From Muricea muricata (lineage: Eukaryota > Cnidaria > Anthozoa > Malacalcyonacea > Plexauridae), in NCBI GenBank assembly GCA_963855995.1, contig OY979718.1, positions 38,501,059-38,565,058 of the forward strand: a stretch of 64,000 nucleotides of DNA. Reading direction: 5' to 3'. Made by a program: the position numbers and the translations under genes. The notes beneath the pieces were generated by a model. It had not been told where the DNA came from, searched no databases, and saw only the letters and a list, made by a program, of their open reading frames with translations. Positions within the stretch are counted from its first letter, which is position 1. Each line of letters starts with the position of its first letter. Positions 53,294 through 64,000 of this stretch are shown in pieces.

Positions 53294-53640
53294 ACCATTA
53301 GTATTTTTACACAAGTGAACATAAGAAATCCGACGTTGTGACTGGTCCAATATGACGTGACATTCCTTTATATTCACCTACAGGTGAATATAACAGTAAA
53401 AACAAGTTTACAAAATGGCGACTAGCCGCCGTTTTGTACAAATTACGGACAAAGAAATAAACAAAATTAAAATAACTTGTGTAAAAATACTAAAACGATT
53501 ATTTGCCTCAGGCTCGGTGACTTTCGGGAATTATTCACCTCGACTTCGTCTCGGTGAATATTCCCCGATATTCACCTCGCCTTCGGCGAATAATTGTTAA
53601 ATAACACTTCGCCTTCGGCGAATAATTGTTAATTATCTAT
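53294..53640 (+). repeat. Dispersed repeat copy 1 with truncated ORF start
   Basis: Shares agtatttttacacaagtgaa and attcacctacaggtga with the copy at 59485. It contains an ORF (53415-53600) starting MATSRRFVQITDKEINKIK, similar in form to the N-terminus of ORFs in cryptons and related recombinase-derived genes of cnidarians (recalled, not checked), but the frame then runs into gaatattcacctcg repeats. Non-autonomous. Confidence 0.6.
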
Positions 53641-53663
53641 ACTGGTCAACATTTCTATTACAG

Positions 53664-53782
53664 ATAAAGCATGGGCAGCTGATCTGTATACGCCAAAGGT
53701 TGTAGATCCGATACAGACCGGATGCGAATGCTCCATCGTACTTATAAAATGTCTGGATAAAAACGTTCGTATTCTTTCATAA
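53664..53782 (+). CDS. Candidate terminal coding exon, unrecognised
   Basis: After a good acceptor (atttctattacag) an open stretch encodes KAWAADLYTPKVVDPIQTG, then CECSIVLIKC and a stop TAA, 38 codons. The acceptor phase (two bases completing a codon) matches the donor of exon 48626-48734, so it could be an alternative last exon of that gene. It could also belong to an unseen gene. No family recognised. Confidence 0.3.
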
Positions 53783-55978
53783 TCTCAAAGATATAAATGA
53801 TATTTGGTTACAAAATTAAACTTAAAGTTTATGTAAATCAGGGCAAAATCTTTATCCGATTTACAGATATTGATTAAAACTAAGCGGACATTATTAAAAA
53901 CAGTGTAAAGTATAATTTTGAGTGGAAGATTACCTTAAGCGACAATGATCCGCGCGCTCCGCTCCCTGAGTACGACCTTTCCACTTCTGTGCATATATTT
54001 TTACAATAGCATAGCTTGTAATTTATCGTAACTGTGATCTAATCGATTCTTTTCTTTCAAAAGGTGATGGGATGTGAAGAAACGTAAAAGAAAAAGATCA
54101 CAATGAATGATCCTGTATGACATTGACCCACAAACAACAACAATATTCAAGAATGACAAGACGTGACATTGGAATAGAAAGTAGTGGTAATTTACAAGTT
54201 AGTAGAGAACAAGATACTTATTATTAAGAGATCAAAGAGGGGATTAGGTTATTTTTTATTGTTTCTCACTGACAAAATTGTTTCTGGTTAAAAAAAAAGA
54301 GACAAATTGAGTGACCAGGTTGATACTTGAGTTAATGCGTGTGAAGAAATGAACGATATGGAATGTTTTAAAAGTTTCCAAGTTTTGAAAAATGACACTT
54401 TCGTTTGCTTTCAATTTTCAAGTTAAAAAATCAGGTGAAAATATAGTGGTCAATGATGACAGTGTTTCTTGACAGAAACAATACGTTCACGCACGCAAAT
54501 TGAATGAACATTGTCCTTATTTCTGAAAACAAAACAAAATAAAGCATGTCACTTATTATGTTGGATTAACGTTGAATAGAAGCATTGTGTCATTATCAGA
54601 TTAAATTCCCACGGGAATATACTATTTCTTTGTTTCTTAGTTCAATTTACCATACATGTGTACATGAGAAAATCAGTATGTATTCATTATATTTTTTTGC
54701 TCATTTTAAATTCCCATGGGAATATTTATTTTCATGGTAATTCATGGTGAAGACTTAAATTATAAAGAGAATCCTCTTTGACTTAAATATGATAAGTATC
54801 TTGGTCCTTTCGGGTTTGTTTTGGCAAGCAGGAACAATGAAACAATTAATCCATTGTTTTTGTGCACTAGAGCAAATTACGCAAGTGGTTTGAGAGCAGC
54901 TGCGTCGTACCATGCAAATGAAGGTGTTTCGGTTAAATAAGCATGAAAATTACGGTAAAGTCTCAACATATTTCGATCTATTTGTACTGTACCTAGCTGT
55001 GCGGCCCTTGAATTGCATTCTGAACCAAAATTCTTACAGACGAGTTATGAAAAAAAAACCTCAGGTGCGTTTCACCTTTTAAAGATTTTCAAATCAAAGT
55101 AATTTGTACTCTTTGTATTCTCATGCTTATTTCACCCAGCCTCATACATTGGTAAGGATTAGGTTTCTATTTGCTTCGGACCAGTTAACACAACACAAAG
55201 CCCATGCCCTTTCAGCTAAGATTTTTCATCTTGAAACTCGATCAAAAACTCAGATTAAGTGGGTTTAAGTAGCTAGAGATAACGTAAATTATTTTTATTT
55301 TGCTTTTTTGTTTATAACGTAATTTATTAGCTAAATGTATGGAATGCGAGGGTGTGCGCCGTGTGTAAGTTGCATGGGGTTATAGGCTTATTAAAGGAAT
55401 TAAAATTTTAGAAGTATGTTAAAAAACCAAAATCAATAATTGTTTCCAACAAAACAGATAAGTTTCAACAAGCTTGGTCTAGAATTTTCTTTTAAAATTA
55501 ATATTGTTAGGCACATATAACTGCTGGTTTATTGATAACAAAATGCGGGATAAGTTTTGTATTTTTCTGGCAAAGTAAGGCAAAAGTAAGTAGGCAGTTT
55601 ACCTGTTTGTATATGGGATCTTTGACGTTTCTGTTTGGCCTAGAATATCCAAATAAATTAAATTCAGTAGGCTTGGCATACTTTACCAAAATTTTAATTC
55701 TTTTAATTTTTGTATTTGGGTGGCAGTCGGGGTGGTGGTGGTGCATGTGGGTTTATCAGCTGTGAGTGACTGTGCGATAGTAAGGAATGTGGGGGTAACG
55801 AATGGAATGCAGGAGTTTAGGACCGAGGAAGACAGCTTAGAACTGAGGCAGGCAGGAAGTTGGTAGGATCAGCGGGGGGCACTTGTCATTTTGGCTTTGG
55901 GAATCAAATTTGCATGCTAAGTATTTAAGTCACTAACGTTAGTTGTTTTAATTTGTTAGGTATGCGCGGCTGCTCTCT
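53783..55978. other. AT-rich region without a supported gene
   Basis: Only notable features are palindromic attcccatgggaat-type motifs at about 54605 and 54710 and a GT-rich tract near 55725. Confidence 0.4.
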
Positions 55979-56156
55979 GGAGAAGATCAACTTAGCAATT
56001 TGCATTAGCATTTGCAAGGTTGGTCTTCTCTTCGCCGGCTACTCCGGCCAGCTCCCCGAGTGCTACTTCCACTGTAATTAAGTAGAAGTACTTATACTAT
56101 ATGTATAAGTACTTCTACTTAGGTGGAAGTAGCACTTGGGGAGCTGGCCGGGGTAG
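55979..56156 (+). ncRNA. Two adjacent hairpins, possible structured RNA
   Basis: 56039-56156 folds into a stem of more than 50 bp with a TATAT loop (aagtagaagtacttatac and its inverse) and outer arms ctactccggcc / ggccggggtag. Mismatches in the outer arms are G-U compatible on the plus strand. Immediately upstream, 55979-56030 folds gagaagatcaac with gttggtcttctc, again with G-U pairs. A foldback MITE remains the simplest alternative; no target duplication seen. Confidence 0.4.
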
Positions 56157-56164
56157 GAGGATTT

Positions 56165-57847
56165 TTTTTATTCAATTTCTCAATTCCCATGGGAATTGAA
56201 TTTCTAATTAAAAGGGGTCACATGTAAATTTTGTAAACAATTTATTGAAAAGAAGTTGTACAGATTACAATTTGAACAACAATAGAAAGAAATTAACTAT
56301 CACAAACTTGTACTTATTCAATAACAATAGAAGAAAACAGAACATGGCTGACATTGACATCGTGCTCAACACAAGCGAATGAACACAATGGTAAAGAACT
56401 TGGTTTTAATTCAAGTTTTCAAGATAAACATTTATACTTCAAAATAAATGATACAACTCTATATTAACTTTGATGAAGAAATATTACAGAGTTGTTTCAC
56501 AATTAGAGAAAATAAATGGCTTTATGATGGAATGAGACAAACAAAACATGCTTTATAAAACATTTATTGTAAAACTTTATGTTATCAAAAAATAAGACTT
56601 GTCTTTTGGGATGAATCCCACAAATTAAATTTTTGCAAGAGTCACAAAAATTAAAATATTTATCTTTAAAGGGCCTTGACATTTTGACATTATTTTATAA
56701 ACTTTACTTTTAAAAAAAATCGTTTCTAACGTAAAAAGAGGGTTTGTTTTTCAAGTGAATCTTCATGAAAGCCATATAATTCTCTCATGGCGTTTTTAAC
56801 CTGACAACAATTTAAGCTAGATAGAGATGACGTTGTTGTTGACAATATTAAATTTAAAATATATAAACGAACTTGGATTTAGCAAAACTGTAATGTAGAC
56901 GACGTTTCAGTCGAAAACGTTCTAATTATTTTGTGTTTTTCTAAATCTAACAGATTTTAATCAAGTTGGTTCTTATTTTTGTTTGTTCTAAGACTATTTT
57001 CCAAAAAAAATGAAGCTCTACAGCTCTCAACCATTTTACTTCCAAAATGTCGTTTCCGTTATATTTTAGCTATAACTGAATAAGTCTTTAAATGTCAATG
57101 TAACAGTGATATTTCTATTAAGTTTTTGTACAATGAGATGCATACAAAGACAAGCTTTTTTCCAAATGGTCATGGACTATTTTAAAATCCTGAAATGTCT
57201 TCGCCATTTGAATTACTCAAATGAACAAATATAATCCAGTTATAGTGAAATGTTAAATGAATCAAGCTACAAAATTTCAAACATCAAATGTCTCAAACAA
57301 TTGTTGGTTGTTGGGAAATTCACGGACCAATTTAGACTAAAAATTGTTGTTGTCAGGTAAAAACGCACTTATTCGAAGTATAGATTTATCTTTACTTACT
57401 TGTTGAACAGACCATGTTCAAAAGCCATGTAAACCTGTTTTCTTATATCATTATTCCTACTGTTGCAGAGTGGAACTTTTGAAAGTAAAGTTAAACTGAA
57501 GCAAACTAATTAATGCATTGTTGAAAGTTTATTTCAATTGCCTAACAAGACAAAATTTCCAAAAACATAAGTCAGTATAAAGTGAAAACGAAAATCAATT
57601 AAGGAAGTATGTTGTAATTTTAAAACTTTGAAATACCGGTACGTTTTCATATTCAAAGTAGTTCGCATTTGTAAATCAGATAGATTGGCTGCTCATTTTT
57701 TTTGACTAATCATTGCAACACTGCTCACTTCCTTACGAAGATCTTTCCTTTTGATTGTGTAGCAAGTTTTGTCATCAATGCAAAATCAGGTCTTGGTGCT
57801 TCAATTCAACTCAAATTCAAAGAAGTCCTACTTTAGCAAATATTTGT
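56165..57847. other. AT-rich, nothing recognised
   Basis: No ORF of interest on either strand. A palindrome aattcccatgggaatt sits at about 56180, the third such motif within 1.6 kb. Confidence 0.4.
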
Positions 57848-57851
57848 TTAA

Positions 57852-58275
57852 AGTGCATATGACACGAAATGTTATATTTCAGAATCATAGAATACATTGT
57901 GCAGTGATTATCACAGTGTAATTTACTTTTTAAAAACATCATGTTAAGGCGACTATTTAAACGTTTTAATGAATGACCGTGAGGCAAAAACTATCCCATG
58001 AATGGGAACAAGTTTGCACCAAAATGACCTCATGACGTTAGTGGTTTTACCCAGAGTCAAATTGAGTCAATCAACAGAAAATACATCTCATCAGTCACGT
58101 CATTTTGGTGCAATTTCGTTCCCAGTCATAGGACAGTTTTATGCCTTACGGCCACGTATGAAAACGTTCAAATAATTCCCTTGACATCATGTTTCTTAAA
58201 AATAAATTACTCTGCGTAAATCACTGCAGTATGAAGTCTGTATTCTAAAATACAAAATTTCGTGCCATATGTACT
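57852..58275. mobile_element. TTAA-flanked palindromic MITE
   Basis: Arms of about 190 bp beginning AGTGCATATGACACGAAAT and its reverse-complement partner AGTACATATGGCACGAAAT, with the centre near 58060. TTAA lies at 57848-57851 and 58276-58279. About 424 bp. Confidence 0.75.
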
Positions 58276-58279
58276 TTAA

Positions 58280-59484
58280 ACGCTTCAAAATGTTTATTTC
58301 AAATCACAAAGTTTGTTGGCTTTTTGCTTGTTTAAATTATTTTGTAGCGTAAAAGGCCTAAATAGTTTGTAAGAGTTTCAAAATGACAAATTATACAAAA
58401 CAATTTGGTTTTTCTTTTCAATTCACTGGAGAGATCATCAGGTTTGATTTACTTAGTTTTGTACAACAGCATTAGTCGGTTACTATGGGCACAATCTAAC
58501 CTTAAGTTTCTCTGTGAATGGAACCGAAGTACCCAGTACAAACCCATGGCTTAGTGATTAGCATTGGGCAAATAAAAAACTTTCTTGGGTCAGCTCAAAT
58601 GTTTAAGCAGTTATTTATATATAATAGGCAGTTAAAGAATCAATTTTGTGATTTTCAAATACACATTTTGAACAGCATAAATTCATATAAAACAGAAGAC
58701 GATTGAGAAGGTAGATCAAGTAAACCAAAGTATATTTTTCTTTTATTCATTTTGATAAACAAGTTCTGAAAAGTAAACTGTGTCAGCACAGAAAAGGTAC
58801 AAATTATTTGAATAGGACAATATTAAAAATATTTAAAATCATAATAAAATATTTTGGTTTCTTAAAAAACCATCTCAATGGTCTAAGACAAAAACAGTAA
58901 TATGGCAAAGACAAATAATGACAAACCGTTTTGCTTTGTTGTTTTTGTTTTTGTATCACTAGGGTAAAATATGATTGGTGAGTCTTTTGAAGAAAATAAA
59001 GAAATAGCTTTATCTAGACTGAAAAATCCAGACTGAACATCTGAAACATATTACCATGCTGCAAGATGCAACATGTTTTTTTTTGAAAACAAACTCAGTT
59101 TATCATTTTTGGCTTGCTTCAAATGGAAAATGTTTTGAAAATGAGATGTGACTTCCCATGATTTGTGGCAGCATGGATTTTTTTCTCTTCAATTGGGATA
59201 AAATCTATAGCTGGCACCAGCAACAATATAAATATTTTGAATCAACTAATACTGACATTGTACATTCTTTGTGGTCATTAAATTGGCACTGCCACTTGTC
59301 ACAAGTAAGCATACAATTTTCAAATCATTTCATACTTAAATTAAACAAGTTATAAAAATATAGACCTTTTAAATATTTTCCATCACCAGTGTTTGTTTCC
59401 AAGGCACTTGAAGGCAGTGGAACTTGAAATATAGGTCTAAAAATTCAAGAATATTATTGGTTGGAAATAAAATGAACCATATGT
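58280..59484. other. AT-rich, nothing recognised
   Basis: Short frames only, no splice-consistent exon found. Confidence 0.4.
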
Positions 59485-59725
59485 TATTAGTATTTTTACA
59501 CAAGTGAACATAAGAAATCCGATGTTGTGATTGGTCCATTATGACGTGACATTCCTTTATATTCACCTACAGGTGAAGGTGTAAAGGCTCGAGTGATTTT
59601 CGGGAAAGATTCACCTCGATTTCACAAGCTTGGTGATTTTCGGGAAATATTCACCTCGACTTCGTCTTGGTGAATATTCCCTGATAATCACCTTGCCTCT
59701 GGTGAATAATTGTTAATTGTAACAA
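59485..59725 (+). repeat. Dispersed repeat copy 2
   Basis: Same family as 53294-53640 but lacking the ORF start; contains repeated attttcgggaaatattcacc and ends ggtgaataattgttaatt. Confidence 0.75.
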
Positions 59726-59864
59726 TACTGTAAGTCAAAATTTTGCATGTGAAATGACTAGATCATAATGGACAAAAATGGCAGAAGATAAACAAAGTCT
59801 AGTCAGGTCTTTGCTAATGCACAAACACACACCATTCCTGTCCAACAAGAATTCACCATACCAA

Positions 59865-59930
59865 AAAAGATGGTGGCACGTCGATTTTACTAGAATGCAT
59901 TGTGATCTGAAATTGTTTAAAAGGAAACCT
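59865..59930 (+). repeat. Fragment of the aaaaaagatgg MITE family
   Basis: caaaaaagatggtggcacgt, then tcgatttt, gaatgcattg and ctgaaattgtttaaaagg match the left half of the element at 4622-4866. Confidence 0.65.
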
Positions 59931-60704
59931 ATTTTTTCACTTCACAAGTTTTCAGTGCCTGAAATAACTACAGTAACGCCCGTATATCTTATGTGTATCA
60001 TAAGCATATGTTACATGTATATATCATACACATATTCTATTTGTGCTAAATTAAAATAACACCTATCATACAAATATGTGTATCAGGTATGCAAATATTC
60101 TAAACAAAAAGGTACATATTACTACATGTCCACTGCATACATGTAGACCTCTATGCTATATTTCATTAAAATTCATTGATATTTCTATTAATAAAGATAC
60201 TAATTAAAATGACAAAATATATTGCAATATTAAGAGCCTGGATATGACCCCCAAGCTTGTCTCTGATATATGTGTCTATGCAATAAAAATTGTTAACATC
60301 AATAATATGTCGGCTCATTTGATGTATATTCATGCAGCTTTGCAAATTTGTAGAAATTTGACCAACAGAATGCATTCTGATAATTGCCTTGTATGGTTGG
60401 TAGTTTGTTATGCTTGCTAGCTGAGTTTCATACGGTAGGCTTCACCTTCCCATACATCCCACCCATTTGCATTGAAGTTTTTTATTGCTTAGCCTGCACC
60501 TTTTGCACTATGCTTGGCTGCTTGCCAGCTGTTTATCCAGGCTGCTTCCCTGTTTGCAACTGCTTGCAATTACTAACTGCTTGTGCATCTTGTTTGTCTC
60601 TCCATGTTATAAGTTGTGTGTACTGTATTCTGTCGCTGGTCTTTGTCTGTGTTCTCATCTGGTGCATTTTTGGGTCAGTATTTCAAAGGTCAACTTTCAA
60701 AAAA

Positions 60705-61332
60705 TTTAATCACAGTGTCCACATTTTCAAATTTTCAGGTACAAGTAACAATGAGGAAAAAAGTTACAACAAGTGGTATCTCCCACTAAGATTTTCCAAC
60801 CATAAAGAGACAAGTCCAAAGTTAGTTCATTCAAAACAGACCAGTGGTACAGTGATGCATGCAAAATTTCAACTGATTTTGATGCAAAATGCGAAGGTTC
60901 TAAATGAAGACAGGTAGCACATGCAAAGAGCCATTGTGAGACCAAAGGGGTAAAATCATGGACCAGCTAAAGCATAACTATAATGCATTTCCAGAACTCC
61001 AAACTAAGTTTTTTCATAAACAATGAGTCACTTGGTCCTTTCCACCAAGTTTCAAAGAATTTCATCACAGTTTCTACATTTTCAAAATTTCAGGTACAAT
61101 TAACAATGAGAAAAAAGTTACAACAAGTGGTATCTCCCACATAAGCTTTTCCAACCATAACACGGCAAGTCCAAAGTTACTTTATTCATAAGAGACCAAT
61201 AGTACAGTGATTCATGCAAAATTTCAACTGATTTGCGAAGATTCTAATTGAAGACAGGTAGCACACATGCAAAGAGCCATTGTGAGACCAAAGGGGTAAA
61301 ATCATGGACCAGCTAAAGCATAACTATAATAA
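60705..61332 (+). repeat. Direct duplication, about 350-bp period
   Basis: Two copies share aaaagttacaacaagtggta, ggtatctcccac, caaatttcaactgattt and gagccattgtgagaccaaag and following sequence. The second copy has small deletions. Confidence 0.9.
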
Positions 61333-62621
61333 ATTAATGATTGGCATATAACTGAAAGTAGGACAGTTTTTGAGGAACTTCCAAACAATATTGTGGAGTT
61401 GATCAAATGAGCTTCTCAATGTTACCAAATGAACTGACATCAACAGCAATTTTCAGGACTCATTCTATTGACACAGCTGTAACCATTATATACTGTACCT
61501 TTTGTTTATGATTTTGAATGAACCACTTTTTCATCATCAAAATGCACCATATATCTACAAAGATTTACGAGAATTTTGTTCAGGTTACAATTTTAAGGGG
61601 TTTTTAAAGTAATTTACACACAGTCCCTTAATCAATTTATCATGGGTCTGCCATAAAATATTTTATTGCATTTGAAAAGGACATGGCAAAAATCTAATGG
61701 TCTCTTGCACTAACTCTGGGTAATTTTTAAGACATTGCATAATTTCATTTATGAAGTTGCTTCAAACTTCAATTTAAGTAACTATGATTGCTCCATGAAC
61801 TTCCTGTATGCTCTTTAAGAAATCTACAACATTTCACTCACTAAGTATATACATTGTTATAGTTTTTTCAAATGTCAGATAATCTGTCACACCAAATCAA
61901 TTTGTGTTCCAGTCTGCAGAAAATGACCAGTGCATGCACAAGTTTTTTGTAAGTCCATCTTTGTTCAATCCAAAATATACCCATTGCATGTGAATGTGAC
62001 ACGGCATTTTTTATGAGACTGATGTGCAAGAAGGTTTAGCCAGTTCGCAGATATGCAAGAGAAATACTTTCATGCCCAGTGCAATGTGAGGAGGAAACTG
62101 GGCAACTGGGATATCAGCCTGGATGCATTCCATGTAAACTCCATGCCGAAGATACGCCAATATTTACTATTTTGTTATGCTAAATCCATACCAAAGATCT
62201 TCAGTGTTGAATGCATGGAATGCAGTCTCATATCAGGCACGCAATTTTGATATCTCCTATGTATTTTCTACTCAATTTTGTTAACTTTCCAGTCTGGTGT
62301 ACTAATATGGGAATGACTGAATGCAATACCATACACACAGTACTTTACTTTCTTTTGATGGGGTTTTTATCAAGTATATATTTTCAATACACTAAAATCC
62401 ATTCTATACAAGAATATGTGTTGCGACCAATTTTGTCAAATTACGAATTTGTGCAACTGGGGCAACATCAAAATATCTTTGGTATGCAAATTCCATACTC
62501 TGCTGCCTGGTTTTAAGCCACTCAAAAAACTCTGTAAATTTTTTACCCTTCTTAGTATATCATTATTAGAATAGAATATGATTAAACGAATAATTACAAC
62601 AATGTATCATGTAAAATATAC
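61333..62621. other. AT-rich, nothing recognised
   Basis: Short frames only. At 62070-62250 there are repeated ccatgccgaag / ccataccaaag-like segments but no convincing gene. Confidence 0.35.
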
Positions 62622-62629
62622 ATATAAAG

Positions 62630-63159
62630 CAGGGATGATTATAAGAAGATTTTTTCAAAACAAAAATCTTCTTAATTCTTATAATCATTATAAGAAGATT
62701 TAAGACAATATAAGAAGATTTTCGACTTTGAAATAAGAATGTGACGACATCATCAATTTACATCTAACACCCTATTACCCTAACCTAACAAGGGAAATTG
62801 TCACATTTAAACTAGAAATCCATTTTGAAAACTTTTTGTTTAAAAAACTTAAACACTAATGAATTGACTCTTTATTTACTATGTTTTAAAACCTAAAATG
62901 TACAAGTAACAGGGGATCTTGAAGAACTATATTTTAGCCGTTGTCCACTTCCATTTTAAAATGACATATAGAAAATTAAAATGAGTTTAATACAGTACTT
63001 AAAAAATTGAGATGAAAAAGTGTTAAAATATTTTTATTTAATGTTTATTTATTAACTTTATAAGAAAATATAAGAAGAATTTTCATCCAAATTAAAATCT
63101 TCTTAAAATAATATAAGAAGATATAAGAAGAAATAATATAAGAAGATTTTGCATCCCTG
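62630..63159. mobile_element. hAT-type MITE with 8-bp TSD atataaag
   Basis: Ends CAGGGATG and CATCCCTG, flanked by atataaag at 62622-62629 and 63160-63167. Subterminal sequence is built of repeated tataagaagatttt motifs in both orientations, including a tight hairpin near 62640-62700. 530 bp without coding capacity. Confidence 0.9.
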
Positions 63160-63287
63160 ATATAAAGCGAAGTAGTTCAAAACGTGCAACGTTTACAGCG
63201 AAATATGTCGCTCAGTTCAAGCTTGTTGCTCCCAAAAACAATCCCTAAAAGCAAAAGAGATATTCTGCTACAACAAAACATGTAAAA

Positions 63288-63506
63288 TGAAGCATTTTAC
63301 CTTGAAGTTGAACGAGGATTTAGACAAGAAACCTGTCGAATTTCAACAGAGACTTCCGAGGTAATTTTCGCCACGAGAAAGAATTTCGACCTTCGGAAAA
63401 CTCCGGATGGTAACGAAATAATCCGAAAGCAGCGCGCACATAAGTCGACAATTTCCGAGTAACAAGAAAGACCAAGCCATAGAAGCCACCAAAGGGACAT
63501 TTTCAA
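63288..63506 (-). CDS. Candidate first exon with signal peptide
   Basis: Minus-strand ATG at 63504-63506 opens a 69-codon reading frame starting with a hydrophobic leader (MKMSLWWLLWLGLSCYSEI) followed by CARC and a basic, Ser-rich stretch. It runs to a possible donor CTTCAAG/GTAAAA near 63300. Local GC and CpG content are higher than the flanks, as in the exons of the two real genes here. No downstream exons were found, so the product is unknown. Confidence 0.3.
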
Positions 63507-63627
63507 TAAAAACTTATCAAATATGACACATTAATTCCATCAGGTTTTAACCAGAAACGTACATTATTTTAACCAATTTTATTTCTAATTAACATGTTCA
63601 ATGAGGGTCTGCAGGCATGTTGATGTC

Positions 63628-64000
63628 TGCCGAGAGAATCGAACCAATCTCATTGGTAATTCACAGCAAAGCCTGTACCACTAGCCCACTCGTTCATGCT
63701 TGTGTAGTGGGTGGTACGCAAATTATTTACTTTAGCAAATTTTATTCTTAATTTTAAGGCAACATATTTGCAACAATATGAAGCGGGATTCGAACCAATC
63801 TAAATGGCAATTCAAACCAAAGCTCGTACTACTAGACCACTTGTTGAGGCTTGTGTAGTGTGAGGTAAATTACTGACTTTAACCATTTTTCAACCTCATT
63901 TTAATCAAGCCAAACGATTTTCAAATGTCTACAGCGAGATTTGAACAAATGTAGCTACTAATTCACACCAAAGCCTGTACCCCTAGACCACTAGTTTTTG
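63628..64000 (-). repeat. Three tandem tRNA-like cassettes, about 152-bp period
   Basis: Minus-strand tRNA-like units with B boxes at about 63636, 63787 and 63940. The middle one reads GGTTCGAATCC, a perfect B box, with an A-box-like agtggtctagtagtacgagc upstream; unit 3 is truncated by the window edge. Between units lies an AT-rich spacer containing ttaattttaag. Likely a tandemly amplified tRNA-derived SINE or tRNA pseudogene cluster. Confidence 0.65.

Noticed and set aside
60384-60917. Longest open frame in the window (177 codons), Cys-rich
   Set aside because: It opens with a TTG, its first half comes from simple gcttgc-type sequence, and its second half is one copy of a direct duplication whose other copy is not open. 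No family recognised.

Overview
This is a eukaryotic window: AT-rich, with split genes, GT-AG introns of about 0.2-3 kb and a very heavy load of short inverted-repeat transposons. The overall character (a fragment ending in ccctgggtacgaggttg, DIRS and LINE relics, tRNA-derived SINEs, many foldback MITEs) fits a marine invertebrate, most likely an anthozoan cnidarian. The species cannot be fixed from this window.

Two genes are recognised and rebuilt exon by exon with consistent splice phases. A complete 14-exon AMP deaminase (762 aa) lies on the minus strand at 7275-23566. A complete 4-exon OAF (out at first) homologue, a secreted protein of 289 aa, lies on the plus strand at 34142-39530. A small unrecognised minus-strand gene (33267-33744) starts 397 bp from the OAF start codon, head to head, so the two probably share a promoter. 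Weaker candidates are a three-exon 85-aa gene (48626-50785), a possible alternative terminal exon (53664-53782), a partial gene at 30151-30720, and single candidate exons at 25668-25931 and 63288-63506, both minus strand.

Layout: 1-7.2 kb holds repeats, including a 1.65-kb element whose ends are inverted minisatellite arrays. 7.3-23.6 kb is AMPD, its introns carrying at least eight inverted-repeat elements and a truncated LINE with an ATT tail. 23.6-33.2 kb holds MITEs, an inverted pair of SAP-like ORF copies and a 745-bp hAT-type element with 8-bp target duplications. 33.2-39.5 kb is the head-to-head gene pair. 40.4-42.0 kb is a decayed DIRS-type retroelement. 42.6-44.9 kb has two more inverted-terminus elements. 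45.4-48.5 kb is a roughly 3-kb imperfect palindrome. 48.6-53.8 kb has candidate small exons between MITEs. 54-64 kb is almost gene-free, with hairpins, MITEs, direct duplications and a tandem set of tRNA-like cassettes at the right edge.

The recognised genes are functionally unrelated (purine nucleotide metabolism; secreted signalling modulator). The most striking property of the window is the number of insertions whose target-site duplications can be read directly, some nested inside one another.
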